This document shows positions 17,465 to 25,765 of a DNA stretch of 64,000 bases, piece by piece. The DNA comes from Acidobacteriota bacterium (GTDB lineage Bacteria; Actinomycetota; Acidimicrobiia; Acidimicrobiales; Palsa-688). The stretch's first letter is position 1; every line of letters starts with the position of its first letter. Made by a program: the position numbers and the translations under genes. Where the stretch lies: contig JAGWSF010000109.1 of NCBI GenBank assembly GCA_028876385.1, forward strand, positions 1 to 64,000, in the 5' to 3' direction. The notes below the pieces were generated by a model. The model had not been told where the DNA came from, ran no database searches, and worked only from the letters and a program-made list of their open reading frames with translations.

Positions 17465-17890
17465 ATGACACAAGTTCGCCAACCGGTGGGTCCCCGGATC
17501 CTGCCTCAACTGACCGAGACCAACCAGGCCTTCTGGACCGGGGGCGCCGGCGGACAGCTGATGGTGTCGCGATGCGACAACTGCGAGCGGTGGGCCCTCC
17601 CTCCCGTCCACGAATGTCCCAGCTGTGGGGGTGGCTCCACACCACAACCCGTGAGCGGGCGAGCGCGCGTCTACACCTGGACCGTCAACTACCAGAAGTT
17701 CCATCCCGACGTGGATCCTCCGAACCTGATCGCCATCGTGGTGCTTGAGGAGCAGGATGATCTGAGAGTGGCGACCAACCTCGTCGACATCGAGCCCGAC
17801 GACGTGCGAGCCGACCTGCCCGTAAGGGTCGAATTCGAAGATCACGGGGAAATCTTCTATCCCGTCTTCGTCCCTGAAGAGGCGTTGTGA
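17465..17890 (+). CDS. DUF35 zinc-ribbon/OB-fold protein, thiolase partner
   Basis: A 141-residue protein with an N-terminal helix (TNQAFWTGGAGGQLMVSRC), a zinc ribbon with CDNC and CPSC pairs (about residues 37-56), and an OB fold rich in VYTWTVN-type strands. DUF35 proteins pair with lipid-transfer-type thiolases or aldolases and with MaoC hydratases in steroid side-chain degradation, where they shape the active site or bind acyl-CoA. The next gene, a thiolase-like protein, overlaps by one base, giving a translationally coupled pair. The same pairing recurs at 42389-44055. Confidence 0.93.
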   Translation: MTQVRQPVGPRILPQLTETNQAFWTGGAGGQLMVSRCDNCERWALPPVHECPSCGGGSTPQPVSGRARVYTWTVNYQKFHPDVDPPNLIAIVVLEEQDDLRVATNLVDIEPDDVRADLPVRVEFEDHGEIFYPVFVPEEAL

Positions 17891-19050
17891 TGCCCACCTC
17901 GGAGAAGGACGCCATCATCTCGGGGCTGGGGATCTCCCGGATCGGTCGCCGGACCGGCATTCCCGCCCTCGAGCTGACCATCGAGAGTTGCCAGCAGGCG
18001 GTGGCCGACGCCGGGCTCACGATGGACCAGCTCGACGGGCTGACATCCCTCGGCGACACCCCGCCGGCGCAAGCCCGGCAGGCGCTCGGGATCGACGCCC
18101 GGTACCACGGCGGCGGGTTCGACACCGGCGGGCTCCTGTCCCCGGTGATGTCGGCCTTCATGGCCGTGGCTTCCGGGCGGGCCCGCCACGTACTGGTGTA
18201 CCGGACCGTCCAGATGATGGGCGGCGAGTACGTACCCGACGACGGCGAAGGGGAACCTGGCGAGGGCATGGATTCCCTCAAACGGGTGATGGTTGACATC
18301 GACGAGATGCTGGCCGCCAACGCCTTCTCGGCTGTCAACTGGCTGGCCATGCACTGCCGAAGGCACATGGCCATGTACGGCACCACCAAGGAGCAGCTCG
18401 GGTGGCTGGCGGTGTCGTCAAGGACCAAGGCCGCCCTCAACCCCCTGGCGGTCTACCGGGACCCGATCACCCTCGACGACTACCTCGGGGCCCGCCCCAT
18501 CTCCACCCCCTTCGGCTTACTCGACTGCGATGTGCCCGTGGACGGCTCGATTGCCGTCGTGGTCTCCCACGCCGACTACGCCAACGACGGCCCGAACCCG
18601 CCCGTACGGGTGGAGGCCATCGGGGGAACCCCCGGCCTCGGGGGCTGGTTCCACCGACCCGACTACCCCAAGATGGCGTCGATCGACGCCGCCAACGAGA
18701 TGTGGAGTCGCACCGATCTCCGTCCGGCCGACATCGACGTGGCCGAGCTCTACGACGGTTTCACGTTCCTGACGCTGGCCTGGCTGGAGGCTCTCGGCAT
18801 CTGCGGCGAGGGCGAGGGGGGCGCCTTCTTGGAGGGGGGATCGCGGATCGCTCTCGACGGTCAGCTCCCGCTCAACACCTACGGGGGCCAGCTCTCAGCC
18901 GGCCGCATGCATGGGTACTGGGTCCTGCACGAGGCCTGCCTGCAGTTGCGGGGGCAAGCCGGCGGGCGGCAGGTCGGTGGCAGGCCCGAGGTAGCGGTGG
19001 TGTCGGTTGGTGGTGGACCCATAGCCGGTTGCGTGCTGCTAACCCGTTGA
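17890..19050 (+). CDS. Thiolase-like lipid-transfer (SCP2/Ltp2-type) protein
   Basis: A 386-residue thiolase fold, ATG at 17890 overlapping the DUF35 stop. The start ISGLGISRIGRRTG and the C-terminal DVAELYDGFTFLTLAWLEALG, NTYGGQLSAGR and GGGPIAGCVLL segments match the lipid-transfer/non-decarboxylating thiolase group. No classic nucleophilic Cys motif (like NSQCGS at 60496-61665) is visible. Partnered with DUF35, such proteins can act as retro-aldolases that release a short acyl or keto unit. The paralogue at 42835 has NTHGG where this has NTYGG, so their chemistry may differ. Confidence 0.91.
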   Translation: MPTSEKDAIISGLGISRIGRRTGIPALELTIESCQQAVADAGLTMDQLDGLTSLGDTPPAQARQALGIDARYHGGGFDTGGLLSPVMSAFMAVASGRARHVLVYRTVQMMGGEYVPDDGEGEPGEGMDSLKRVMVDIDEMLAANAFSAVNWLAMHCRRHMAMYGTTKEQLGWLAVSSRTKAALNPLAVYRDPITLDDYLGARPISTPFGLLDCDVPVDGSIAVVVSHADYANDGPNPPVRVEAIGGTPGLGGWFHRPDYPKMASIDAANEMWSRTDLRPADIDVAELYDGFTFLTLAWLEALGICGEGEGGAFLEGGSRIALDGQLPLNTYGGQLSAGRMHGYWVLHEACLQLRGQAGGRQVGGRPEVAVVSVGGGPIAGCVLLTR

Positions 19051-19061
19051 GGACTGGTAAG

Positions 19062-19079
19062 CTTGACGCAAGTGTCAAG
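19062..19079. promoter_or_regulatory. Palindromic operator copy B, CTTGACGCAAGTGTCAAG
   Basis: The best copy in the window: a perfect 18-base inverted repeat with 6-base arms (CTTGAC/GTCAAG), ending 19 bases before the amidohydrolase start at 19099. The left arm contains a TTGAC hexamer like a -35 element, so a bound repressor would block transcription. Confidence 0.75.
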
Positions 19080-19098
19080 TACAGGTTGGAGAGGTCCC

Positions 19099-20301
19099 AT
19101 GACGTCATTGGAGTTGGAGCAGAAGCCGGCGCAGGTCGACTACCCCATCTACGACGCCGACGAGCACTACTACGAAGCGGAAGACGCCCTGACCCGGCAC
19201 CTGCCGAGGTCGCATCGGGGTCTGGTGCGGTGGGCCGACATCGAGGGGCGCCGAACCCTGGTGATCAATGGTCAGCTCGTGACGGTGGTGCCCAACCCGA
19301 CCTACGACCCGGTCGGTGTCCCCGGTTCCCTCGAGAAGTACTTCCGCTCGGACAACCACCAGGGCACGCCCATCCGCGACATCATCAAGATGCATCCGAT
19401 CCAGCCCCCTTACCGCGTGCGAGAGGAACGGATCGCCACCATGGACGCCCAAGGCGTCCAGCTGGCCTGGCTGCTCCCCAGTCTCGGCCTGGGCATTGAG
19501 CAGATGCTCCTCGATGACGAGGATGCCCTCTACGCCGTCTTCCGGGCCTACAACGAGTGGCTCGACGACGACTGGGGCTATGACCGCGACGGGCGCATCC
19601 AGACAGGCCCCATGATCTCGCTGATCAACCCGGCCGAAGCCGAGAAGGACATGCAACGGGCCATCGAGCGGGGCGCTCGATTCGTGACGATGCGACCCGC
19701 TCCGGTCGACGTCCCGGGCAAGCCGCGCTCACCTGGGGACCCCCGCCACGACCGGGTGTGGGCCATGGCCGCCGAAGCCGGCGTGGTGATTGCGATCCAC
19801 GCTGCGGACTCGGGATACAGCAAGTACCTGGTGTCGTGGGGCGAGAGCGCCCGCTACACCGGCCTCAAGTCAACCGCCCTCACAGAGGTCCTCTCGGTGC
19901 ACATCGAGCGGCCCATCTTCGACATGATGGCCGCCTTCATCTGCCACGGCGTGTTCGACCGGCACCCCGGTCTCAGGCTTGCCAGCCTCGAGCTGGGAGC
20001 CGGATGGGTTCCCGACCTGCTCCGTCGCCTCAGGGTGGCCTACGGCAAGTCCCCCCAACTGTTCGGGTCCGACCCCGTCGAGTCGTTCCACGACCACGTA
20101 TGGGTGGCCCCCTTCTACGAGGACGACCTGCGTCTGGTGCGTGACTCGGTCGGGGCGGACCGGATGCTGCTCGGCTCGGACTGGCCCCACCCCGAAGGAT
20201 TGTCAGAGCCCCGGGCCTGGCTGGGCGACTTTGCGGTGCTCACACCCGAGGAGCAGAAGCTGGCCCTCCACGACAACCTGAAGGCCCTCTCCGGCCGCTG
20301 A
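19099..20301 (+). CDS. Amidohydrolase-2 family metal-dependent hydrolase/decarboxylase
   Basis: A 400-residue TIM-barrel protein. ATG at 19099 follows GGAGAGG; the frame is open a little upstream. The metal motif is DADEHYYE (about residues 15-22), with IAIHAADSGYSK in the middle, HPGLRLASLELGAGW, and the C-terminal LLGSDWPHPEG. The amidohydrolase-2 family includes decarboxylases (ACMSD type) and C-C or C-N hydrolases, and members of this subtype are common beside CoA-catabolic genes in actinobacteria. It has its own operator copy just upstream. Two further members lie at 40488 and 54462. The substrate is not known. Confidence 0.92.
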   Translation: MTSLELEQKPAQVDYPIYDADEHYYEAEDALTRHLPRSHRGLVRWADIEGRRTLVINGQLVTVVPNPTYDPVGVPGSLEKYFRSDNHQGTPIRDIIKMHPIQPPYRVREERIATMDAQGVQLAWLLPSLGLGIEQMLLDDEDALYAVFRAYNEWLDDDWGYDRDGRIQTGPMISLINPAEAEKDMQRAIERGARFVTMRPAPVDVPGKPRSPGDPRHDRVWAMAAEAGVVIAIHAADSGYSKYLVSWGESARYTGLKSTALTEVLSVHIERPIFDMMAAFICHGVFDRHPGLRLASLELGAGWVPDLLRRLRVAYGKSPQLFGSDPVESFHDHVWVAPFYEDDLRLVRDSVGADRMLLGSDWPHPEGLSEPRAWLGDFAVLTPEEQKLALHDNLKALSGR

Positions 20302-20312
20302 ACCGTGCCTCG

Positions 20313-20335
20313 GGGGGCTGCCTACGGCAGCCCCC
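20313..20335. terminator. Strong hairpin between convergent genes
   Basis: GGGGGCTGCC / GGCAGCCCCC, a perfect 10-base stem with a TAC loop, between the amidohydrolase stop (20301) and the opposing crotonase stop (20342). There is no T-run, but position and strength suit a bidirectional terminator. Confidence 0.7.
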
Positions 20336-20341
20336 TTACGG

Positions 20342-21109
20342 TCACTTGGTGAACTTCTCGATGGTTGCCCGCAACTCGTCGGTCCCGAAGGATTCGGACT
20401 CGGCAGCCAGGGCAAACGGGGCCACCATGTTGATGGCGGCCTGCATGTGCAGGTTGAGAGCCCGCTTGGTCTCCTGCAGAGCCTGGGGCGGCTGAGCGGC
20501 CAGCCGCTCAGCCAGGGCCACCGCCTGATCGACCAGTTCGGCGTCGGGCACGACCTTGTTGGCCAGGCCGAGCGCCACCGCCTCAGCGGCTGAGATCCGG
20601 TCTCCCGTGAAGAGGAGCTCCTTGGCCTTGAGCAGGCTCATCATCAGCGGCCAGGCCACTGCGCCACCGTCCCCGCAGACCAGCCCGATGCTGACATGAG
20701 GATCGGCGATGTAGGCCGACTCGGCGATGTACACGATGTCACAGCTGACGGCGACGCTGCAGCCGAGACCGACGGCCGGGCCATTGACCGCAGCCACGAT
20801 GGGCTTGGGGAACTCGGCCATGGCGTCCATCAGCCGCTTGGCTCCCCGGAGCGATATCCGGCGATGCTCGGGGTCCTCGTAGGAGCGGATGAAGTCCGGT
20901 ATGTCACCGCCGGCGCTGAAGGCTCTGCCCGCCCCGGTCAGTACGACCGATCGGACGCTACGGTCGGCGGCCAGATCAAGCCAAATCTCCTGCATGGCGG
21001 CGTGAATGTCGTCCAAGAAGCAGTTCCGCTTCTCGGGATTGTTGAGGGTCAACTTGACGACCGGTCCGGTCTGCTCGACGAGCAGGTGGGGCGTAGGTGT
21101 GTAGGGCAT
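20342..21109 (-). CDS. Enoyl-CoA hydratase/isomerase family protein, GDGG type
   Basis: A 255-residue crotonase, ATG at 21109 with AAGGAG ahead of it. The oxyanion segment GAGRAFSAGGDIPDF is intact. The first hydratase Glu is Ser (VGLGCSVAVSCD) and the second is not Glu either (DPHVSIGLVCGDGG). The Asp in CGDGG sits where PaaG-type isomerases keep their acid, so an isomerase role is plausible. An operator copy (21121-21134) lies just upstream of its ribosome-binding site and is shared with the divergent VOC gene at 21179. Confidence 0.92.
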   Translation of the reverse strand: MPYTPTPHLLVEQTGPVVKLTLNNPEKRNCFLDDIHAAMQEIWLDLAADRSVRSVVLTGAGRAFSAGGDIPDFIRSYEDPEHRRISLRGAKRLMDAMAEFPKPIVAAVNGPAVGLGCSVAVSCDIVYIAESAYIADPHVSIGLVCGDGGAVAWPLMMSLLKAKELLFTGDRISAAEAVALGLANKVVPDAELVDQAVALAERLAAQPPQALQETKRALNLHMQAAINMVAPFALAAESESFGTDELRATIEKFTK

Positions 21110-21120
21110 GGGACTCCTTC

Positions 21121-21134
21121 TGACAATTGCGTCA
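21121..21134. promoter_or_regulatory. Palindromic operator copy C, TGACAATTGCGTCA
   Basis: Exact TGAC-N6-GTCA between the divergent crotonase (21109) and VOC (21179) genes, immediately upstream of the crotonase ribosome-binding site. Confidence 0.68.
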
Positions 21135-21178
21135 ACTTTAGCCTGCGCAGCCGGTCAGAGCGGTCTACAATCGAATCC

Positions 21179-22120
21179 GTGACCGGGCAAGGGGGACCAA
21201 GCGGGGCGGGACCGGCCGCCCGATTCCTGCACGTGTGCTACTGCTGCACCAAGGTTGAGCTCCCCTCGGTGGTCGATCTCATGACCGCCCACTTCGGCTT
21301 CCGGCACACGATGTCCACCCCGGAGGAAGCGACCGACGGGAGTGTCCTCGGCCTCCCCGGCAAGATGACCAACGCCACCGCCTTCGTCTATGACCACCGT
21401 GGGCCCAGGACCAGCCCGGCCATCGAGGTGCAGGCCTGGATCGACCCGCCGCTCGAGGGGAGCCCGAGCAATGATCCGACTGATACGGGCATCCAGGCCC
21501 TCGGTATCGCAGTAGCTGACCTCGACGCCGCAATCACGCACCTCGAGTCGGCTGGCTGCACGGTCGTCGGGCGAGCCCGCTCCCCCTTCGACGAGATCTG
21601 GGCCACGGTGCGAGACACCACCGGTGTGACGGTCGACCTGATCGAACGGCCGGGCGCCGAACCGGCACAGCTGGCCCACATCCGGGTCGGCAGCCGGGAC
21701 CGCGAGCGATCGCTTGGCTGGTACGGCGGCCTCGGATTCGAGGAGGTGGACCGGGCCGAAGTGACCGATGGGACGTTCCTCGGCATCGAGGGCGGAGCGG
21801 ATGCATCGGTCGTGCGCCTCCGGCTGGAGGAGGAGCCCTTCGAGGTCGTCCTCTTCGAGTGGAGGGCGCCTGAGCCGACCCGCCTTCGCCATCCCGAGCA
21901 GGCAAACTCGGCCGGCCTCTTCCGCGCCGCCCTGCGGGTGGAGGACACCCGTGCTGCCCATGGCGACCTGGTCTCCGCCGGTTATGAGTTCGACCGGGAT
22001 CCCATGCTGGTCGAGCTGCACGGTACCCCGGTCCCCGATATGTGGATCTGCTTCCTGAGCGATCCCGACGGCGTTCCCTATGAACTCGTGCAGCGACCCC
22101 GGTCGGCCTTCCGACCGTAG
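21179..22120 (+). CDS. Two-domain VOC (glyoxalase/dioxygenase-like) protein
   Basis: A 313-residue protein with two vicinal-oxygen-chelate repeats, about residues 15-150 and 160-310. The frame is open far upstream, but GTG at 21179 follows the operator and starts just before the first domain (FLHVCYCCTKVELPSVVDLM). Each repeat ends with a typical VOC strand (GVTVDLIERPG; DPDGVPYELVQRP). VOC proteins include glyoxalases, epimerases such as methylmalonyl-CoA epimerase, and extradiol dioxygenases. The large barrel and missing obvious His-His-Glu triad prevent a firm call. It precedes the ACAD operon at 22199 by 78 bases. Confidence 0.85.
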   Translation: MTGQGGPSGAGPAARFLHVCYCCTKVELPSVVDLMTAHFGFRHTMSTPEEATDGSVLGLPGKMTNATAFVYDHRGPRTSPAIEVQAWIDPPLEGSPSNDPTDTGIQALGIAVADLDAAITHLESAGCTVVGRARSPFDEIWATVRDTTGVTVDLIERPGAEPAQLAHIRVGSRDRERSLGWYGGLGFEEVDRAEVTDGTFLGIEGGADASVVRLRLEEEPFEVVLFEWRAPEPTRLRHPEQANSAGLFRAALRVEDTRAAHGDLVSAGYEFDRDPMLVELHGTPVPDMWICFLSDPDGVPYELVQRPRSAFRP

Positions 22121-22130
22121 GTCCGCGCTT

Positions 22131-22144
22131 TGACACTGTGGTCA
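22131..22144. promoter_or_regulatory. Palindromic operator copy D, TGACACTGTGGTCA
   Basis: Exact TGAC-N6-GTCA, 54 bases upstream of the ACAD start at 22199. With the preceding T it forms TTGACA, a good -35 sequence, and a possible -10 (TATCTT) lies at 22155-22160, though the 19-base spacer is long. Confidence 0.68.
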
Positions 22145-22198
22145 GATCGGCAGCTATCTTGACATCGGGGGCGTCGAAGAGGAGGGGGAGGTAGCGGA

Positions 22199-23434
22199 AT
22201 GAACCTGACCTATTCGCCCGATGCCGAGAAGTTCCGCGACGAGGTCCGGGAGTTCCTGCGCCAGAACCTCCCCGAGGATTGGCGGGGATTCGGAGCGCTC
22301 GACAACGAGGCGGCGGAGGCCTTCAGCCGCGAGTGGAGGCGGACCCTCTACGAGCACGGGCTCCTGGGGCTGAGCTGGCCGGTCGCCTACGGCGGTGGAG
22401 GTCGTTCGAAGGTCGATCAGATCGTGCTGGCCGAGGAGCTGGCCCGGGCCCAGGTGCCCTCCGGGCGGGTGACCGACACCACCACCGTGAAGATGATGGG
22501 CAACACCCTCGTCCGCTGGGGCACCGAGGAGCAGAAACAACGCTTCATTCCCCGCATCCTCTCCGGAGAAGACGTCTGGGTTCAGGGATTTTCCGAGCCC
22601 GACTCCGGGTCCGACCTGGCCAGCGCCGGGCTGCGGGCCCGGCTGGAAGGCGATGAATGGGTGATCTCGGGGCAGAAGATCTGGACCTCCCGGGCCCACG
22701 AAGGGGACTGGATCTTCCTCCTGGCCCGCACGGATCCCGACCGCCCCAAGCACCGCGGGCTGTCGTTCCTGCTGTGCCCGATGGACCAGCCCGGAGTCGA
22801 GGTCCGGCCCATCCGCGTCCTGTCCGGACAGACCGAGTTCGCCGAGGTGTACTTCACCGACGCCCGCACACCGGCGGAGAACATCATCGGCGAGGTTCAT
22901 GGGGGTTGGGCCGTGGCCACCAGCCTGCTCTCCTTCGAGAGGGGGGAGGAGGCAGCCACCAACCCGATCTACTTCAAGGCCGAGCTCGACCGCCTGATCG
23001 ACCTGGCCCGCCAACAGGGCCGCGACTGCGATCCGGTGATCCGGGACCGTCTGGCCTGGTGTTTCACCCGAGTCGAGGTCATGCGGTTCCTCGGGTACCG
23101 GATCCTCACCGACTACCTCCGGTCGGGAAATCTGGGACCGGCGGCGTCGATATCGAAGCTCTACTGGAGCGAGTACCACCAGGTCGCCTCAGACCTGGCC
23201 CTGAACCTCCTCGGAGCAGCCGCCATGATCCGGGAAGGCCGGCGCCCGTTCAAGCATTTCCGGACCGACGAGCCGGGCGCCCCCAACACAACCAACTCCT
23301 GGCTGGACGTGGCCCTGCTCAACGCCCGGTCCGGGACCGTGTACGCCGGCACGTCGCAGATCCAGCGCAACATCATCGGCGAGTCCATCCTCGGACTCCC
23401 AAAGGAGCCGCCCGTCGCGGCTGCCCCCAGATAG
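22199..23434 (+). CDS. Acyl-CoA dehydrogenase, catalytic subunit of a heteromeric pair
   Basis: A 411-residue ACAD, ATG at 22199 behind GAGGAGGGGGAGG. Landmarks: WPVAYGGGGRSK (60-71), GFSEPDSGSDLAS (130-142), GQKIWTSRAHEGDW, and a YAGTSQIQRNIIGES loop in which the medium-chain-type Glu is Ala. E247 in LSFERGEE is the candidate base. It resembles the larger subunit of alpha2beta2 ACADs such as those of mycobacterial sterol side-chain degradation. A luciferase-like gene separates it from its probable partner at 24346, and all three are tightly spaced in one operon under operator copy D. Confidence 0.94.
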   Translation: MNLTYSPDAEKFRDEVREFLRQNLPEDWRGFGALDNEAAEAFSREWRRTLYEHGLLGLSWPVAYGGGGRSKVDQIVLAEELARAQVPSGRVTDTTTVKMMGNTLVRWGTEEQKQRFIPRILSGEDVWVQGFSEPDSGSDLASAGLRARLEGDEWVISGQKIWTSRAHEGDWIFLLARTDPDRPKHRGLSFLLCPMDQPGVEVRPIRVLSGQTEFAEVYFTDARTPAENIIGEVHGGWAVATSLLSFERGEEAATNPIYFKAELDRLIDLARQQGRDCDPVIRDRLAWCFTRVEVMRFLGYRILTDYLRSGNLGPAASISKLYWSEYHQVASDLALNLLGAAAMIREGRRPFKHFRTDEPGAPNTTNSWLDVALLNARSGTVYAGTSQIQRNIIGESILGLPKEPPVAAAPR

Positions 23435-23446
23435 GAGCAGGAAGCC

Positions 23447-24346
23447 ATGCAGTTCATCTACCAGTACCCCGACACCCACGGCACCGAAGTCGACATGCTG
23501 GACGCCGGTCCGGTCGATCAGGTCGCCAAAGCCGTCGAGGCGGCCGGCTTCGGAGGCTTCGCCTTCACTGAACATCCAGCCCCCGGAGCCCGCTGGCTGA
23601 GCGCCGGCGGCCACCAGACGCTCGACCCGTTCGTGGCCCTCGGTTTCGCGGCGGCCGCCACCGAGCGCATCCGTCTCCTCACCTACCTGTGCGTGCTCCC
23701 CTACCGCAATCCGATGCTCACCGCCAAAGCCGCCGCCACGGTGGACAAGCTCTCCGGCGGGCGCTTCATCCTCGGGGTGGGGACCGGCTACCTCAAAGGT
23801 GAGTTCTCGGCTCTCGGCGTCGACCTGGAGGAACGCAACATTCTCTTCGACGAGGCCCTCGACGTCCTCCCGCTCCACTGGTCGGGTGAGCCATTCAGCT
23901 ACACGGGCCGCCACTTCTCGGCCAAAGAGGCCATCGGCCGGCCCCGACCGGTACAGCAGCCGATCCCCATCTGGATCGGCGGCAACTCGAGGCTCACCCG
24001 CCGGCGGGTGGCCGAGCGGGCTCAGGGGTGGATGCCCCTCGTGCTTCCCCCTGCCATGATCCCCACCGTGCGCACCTCCGCCCTCGGCGACATGACCGAG
24101 GTCGCCACCTGGATCGCCGAGATGCGCGAGGCGGCCGGGGGGCGGACCCTCGACGTCACCTTCCCCTACATGGACGACGACCTCCGGGCCGACCCGGGCA
24201 AGGACGTCAACCGTCACCGCGAGGCCTTCGCTCAGCTGGCCGATATCGGGGTCACGTGGGTCATGGTGCCGGGCGCCACCGAGACCGAGTCTGACACGAT
24301 GGCGTTCCTCGACAGCTTCGGCAGCCACTACCTGCAGGAGACGTGA
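23447..24346 (+). CDS. LLM-class flavin-dependent oxidoreductase, F420-type
   Basis: A 299-residue luciferase-like protein, ATG at 23447, 12 bases after the ACAD stop and preceded by AGGAGG-like sequence. Landmarks: GFGGFAFTEHPAPGARW near the N-terminus, AAATVDKLSGGRFILGVGTGY (about residues 95-115, interior), the QPIPIWIGGNS strand and a C-terminal GVTWVMVPGA strand. The family reduces or oxidises substrates with F420 or FMN. Being inserted between two ACAD subunits is notable: it may re-oxidise or act on the same pathway intermediate. Its stop overlaps the next ATG by one base. Confidence 0.91.
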   Translation: MQFIYQYPDTHGTEVDMLDAGPVDQVAKAVEAAGFGGFAFTEHPAPGARWLSAGGHQTLDPFVALGFAAAATERIRLLTYLCVLPYRNPMLTAKAAATVDKLSGGRFILGVGTGYLKGEFSALGVDLEERNILFDEALDVLPLHWSGEPFSYTGRHFSAKEAIGRPRPVQQPIPIWIGGNSRLTRRRVAERAQGWMPLVLPPAMIPTVRTSALGDMTEVATWIAEMREAAGGRTLDVTFPYMDDDLRADPGKDVNRHREAFAQLADIGVTWVMVPGATETESDTMAFLDSFGSHYLQET

Positions 24347-25317
24347 TGGAATCCGACACCGAGGATCTGCTGCGCACCAGCCTCACTCACCTCCTCTCCA
24401 CCGACCACACCACCCGCCTCGGTCCCCGACTGGCCGAGTTGGGCTGGGACGAGGTCGTGGCCGACGACGCGGCCGGAGCCGTCCGACTCCTCTTCGAGGC
24501 CCGGGCCACGACGCTCTCACCGGTTGACGCCCTGACTCCGGTGCTCTCTCGGCTCATCGCCACCCAGACCGGGGTCGCAGAAGCGGCTTCAGCCGCCATC
24601 GCCCTACCTTTGTCCCTGAACCCCTCCCAGCTCACCTCCTCCTCGAACGGCACTACAGCCGAGGTCGACGGCGTCTGCCCGAGCCCGCCCGCCGGCGGAC
24701 CGCTCCTGGTCCCCGCTCTCGGCCCAGATGGCCCGACCCTGCTGCTCCTGAGTCCCGGCGCCGTGAACGGTCTCGACGTTACCCCTCTCGCCGGCATGGA
24801 CCCCTCCGTTGGGGATCGGATCAAAGGGACTGCGGCGGGTAGCCAGGACCTCGGATCGCCGGCGTGGGACGAGGCAGTGACGACCGGCCGCTGGGCCGTG
24901 GCCACCGAGCTGGTGACCCTCGCCCTCTCCGTCCTCGACGACGCCGTGCAGTACGCCGGCGCCCGACACCAGTACGGGCGGCCCATTGGCACCTTCCAGG
25001 CCCTCCAGCAGCGCCTGGCCGCCGCCCACGCCTCAGCCGTCGGCGCCGCCCACGTGGTGCGCGAAGCCTCGGAATCGGGCCGCTCCTGGGACGCCCTCGT
25101 GGCCAAAGCGCTGGCCGGTCGAGCCGCCGAATCTGCTTGTACCCAGGCCCAGCAGTGCTTCGGCGCCATCGGCTTCACCTGGGAACACCACCTGCCCCAC
25201 CGGATTCGCCGCATGTACCTGCTCGACCGTCTCTTCGGGGACTGGCGCAGCCTGGAAGCCGAGATCGGCACGACCCTGCTCCAGACCCGCGAGGTCCCAC
25301 GGGTAGGAGCCCTCTAG
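24346..25317 (+). CDS. Acyl-CoA dehydrogenase-like protein, small partner subunit
   Basis: A 323-residue, shortened ACAD starting at ATG 24346 inside the previous stop. The central beta-domain is reduced to a Pro/Ser-rich segment (about residues 100-165) with no SEP-type flavin motif. The helical end is clear: ARHQYGRPIGTFQALQQRLA and CFGAIGFTWEHHLPHRIRRM. No Glu lies at either usual base position. This matches the non-catalytic-base partner of heteromeric ACADs. The partner should be the product of 22199-23434. A separate role is possible because the genes are not directly adjacent. Confidence 0.89.
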   Translation: MESDTEDLLRTSLTHLLSTDHTTRLGPRLAELGWDEVVADDAAGAVRLLFEARATTLSPVDALTPVLSRLIATQTGVAEAASAAIALPLSLNPSQLTSSSNGTTAEVDGVCPSPPAGGPLLVPALGPDGPTLLLLSPGAVNGLDVTPLAGMDPSVGDRIKGTAAGSQDLGSPAWDEAVTTGRWAVATELVTLALSVLDDAVQYAGARHQYGRPIGTFQALQQRLAAAHASAVGAAHVVREASESGRSWDALVAKALAGRAAESACTQAQQCFGAIGFTWEHHLPHRIRRMYLLDRLFGDWRSLEAEIGTTLLQTREVPRVGAL

Positions 25318-25323
25318 CTCCTC

Positions 25324-25349
25324 CCGGCGGCTGGGCTCCCCACCGCCGG
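25324..25349. terminator. Hairpin after the ACAD operon
   Basis: Interrupted inverted repeat CCGGCGG-CT-GGG-CT-CCC-CA-CCGCCGG shortly after the stop at 25317. The stem is strong and G+C-rich without a T-tract. It probably ends the operon that starts at 22199. Confidence 0.5.
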
Positions 25350-25473
25350 CTGGGGTCTGCGGCGCCGGCGTGCTCTCAGGACCGGGTTAACAGAGAGTTC
25401 GGGCTGCGCCCGTCCACCGTGACCCGCCGGTCGGCGAACTTTCAGCCCCCTTGTCCGGTGCCTGAAGCGTAGT

Positions 25474-25487
25474 TGACGAAGTCGTCA
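25474..25487. promoter_or_regulatory. Palindromic operator copy E, TGACGAAGTCGTCA, in a convergent gap
   Basis: A perfect inverted repeat with 6-base arms (TGACGA/TCGTCA). It lies between two convergent gene ends (25317 and 25505), where no promoter is expected, so it may be a relic or drive an unseen short transcript. Confidence 0.55.
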
Positions 25488-25504
25488 GATGACGAAGGCC
25501 GGGA

Positions 25505-25753
25505 TCACATGGCCCTGTTGGGGTCCAAGCAAGCGTTGGCGGCCTTGGCCATGGAATCCTGGTGGAAGGTGGCCACCAGGCGGCCATCGCCGGTGAACAC
25601 CGACCCACCGCCGTAGACCCGGCCATCCGAGGCCTGGGTGGCTTCGGTAACGATGAGCAGCCACTCCGACACGTCGAAGGCGTCGACGAAGTGGGCCGGC
25701 TTGCATCGAGTCGACCGATCGAGCATGGTCACGAGGTTACTGATCTGTCCCAC
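25505..25753 (-). pseudogene. C-terminal fragment of a TesB-like acyl-CoA thioesterase
   Basis: An 82-residue frame, GTG at 25753, preceded directly by the SDR stop in the same frame. The sequence WLLIVTEATQASDGRVYGGG and FTGDGRLVATFHQDSM matches the last strands of TesB-type double hot-dog thioesterases (W-L-L...GR...G...DG-LVA...Q). The N-terminal domain and the first part of the second are missing. A full enzyme of this type has about 270-290 residues, so this is probably a decayed remnant, though a short translated protein cannot be excluded. The orphan operator copy at 25474 lies just beyond its end. Confidence 0.6.
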
Positions 25754-25765
25754 CGCCGGGGGTGG

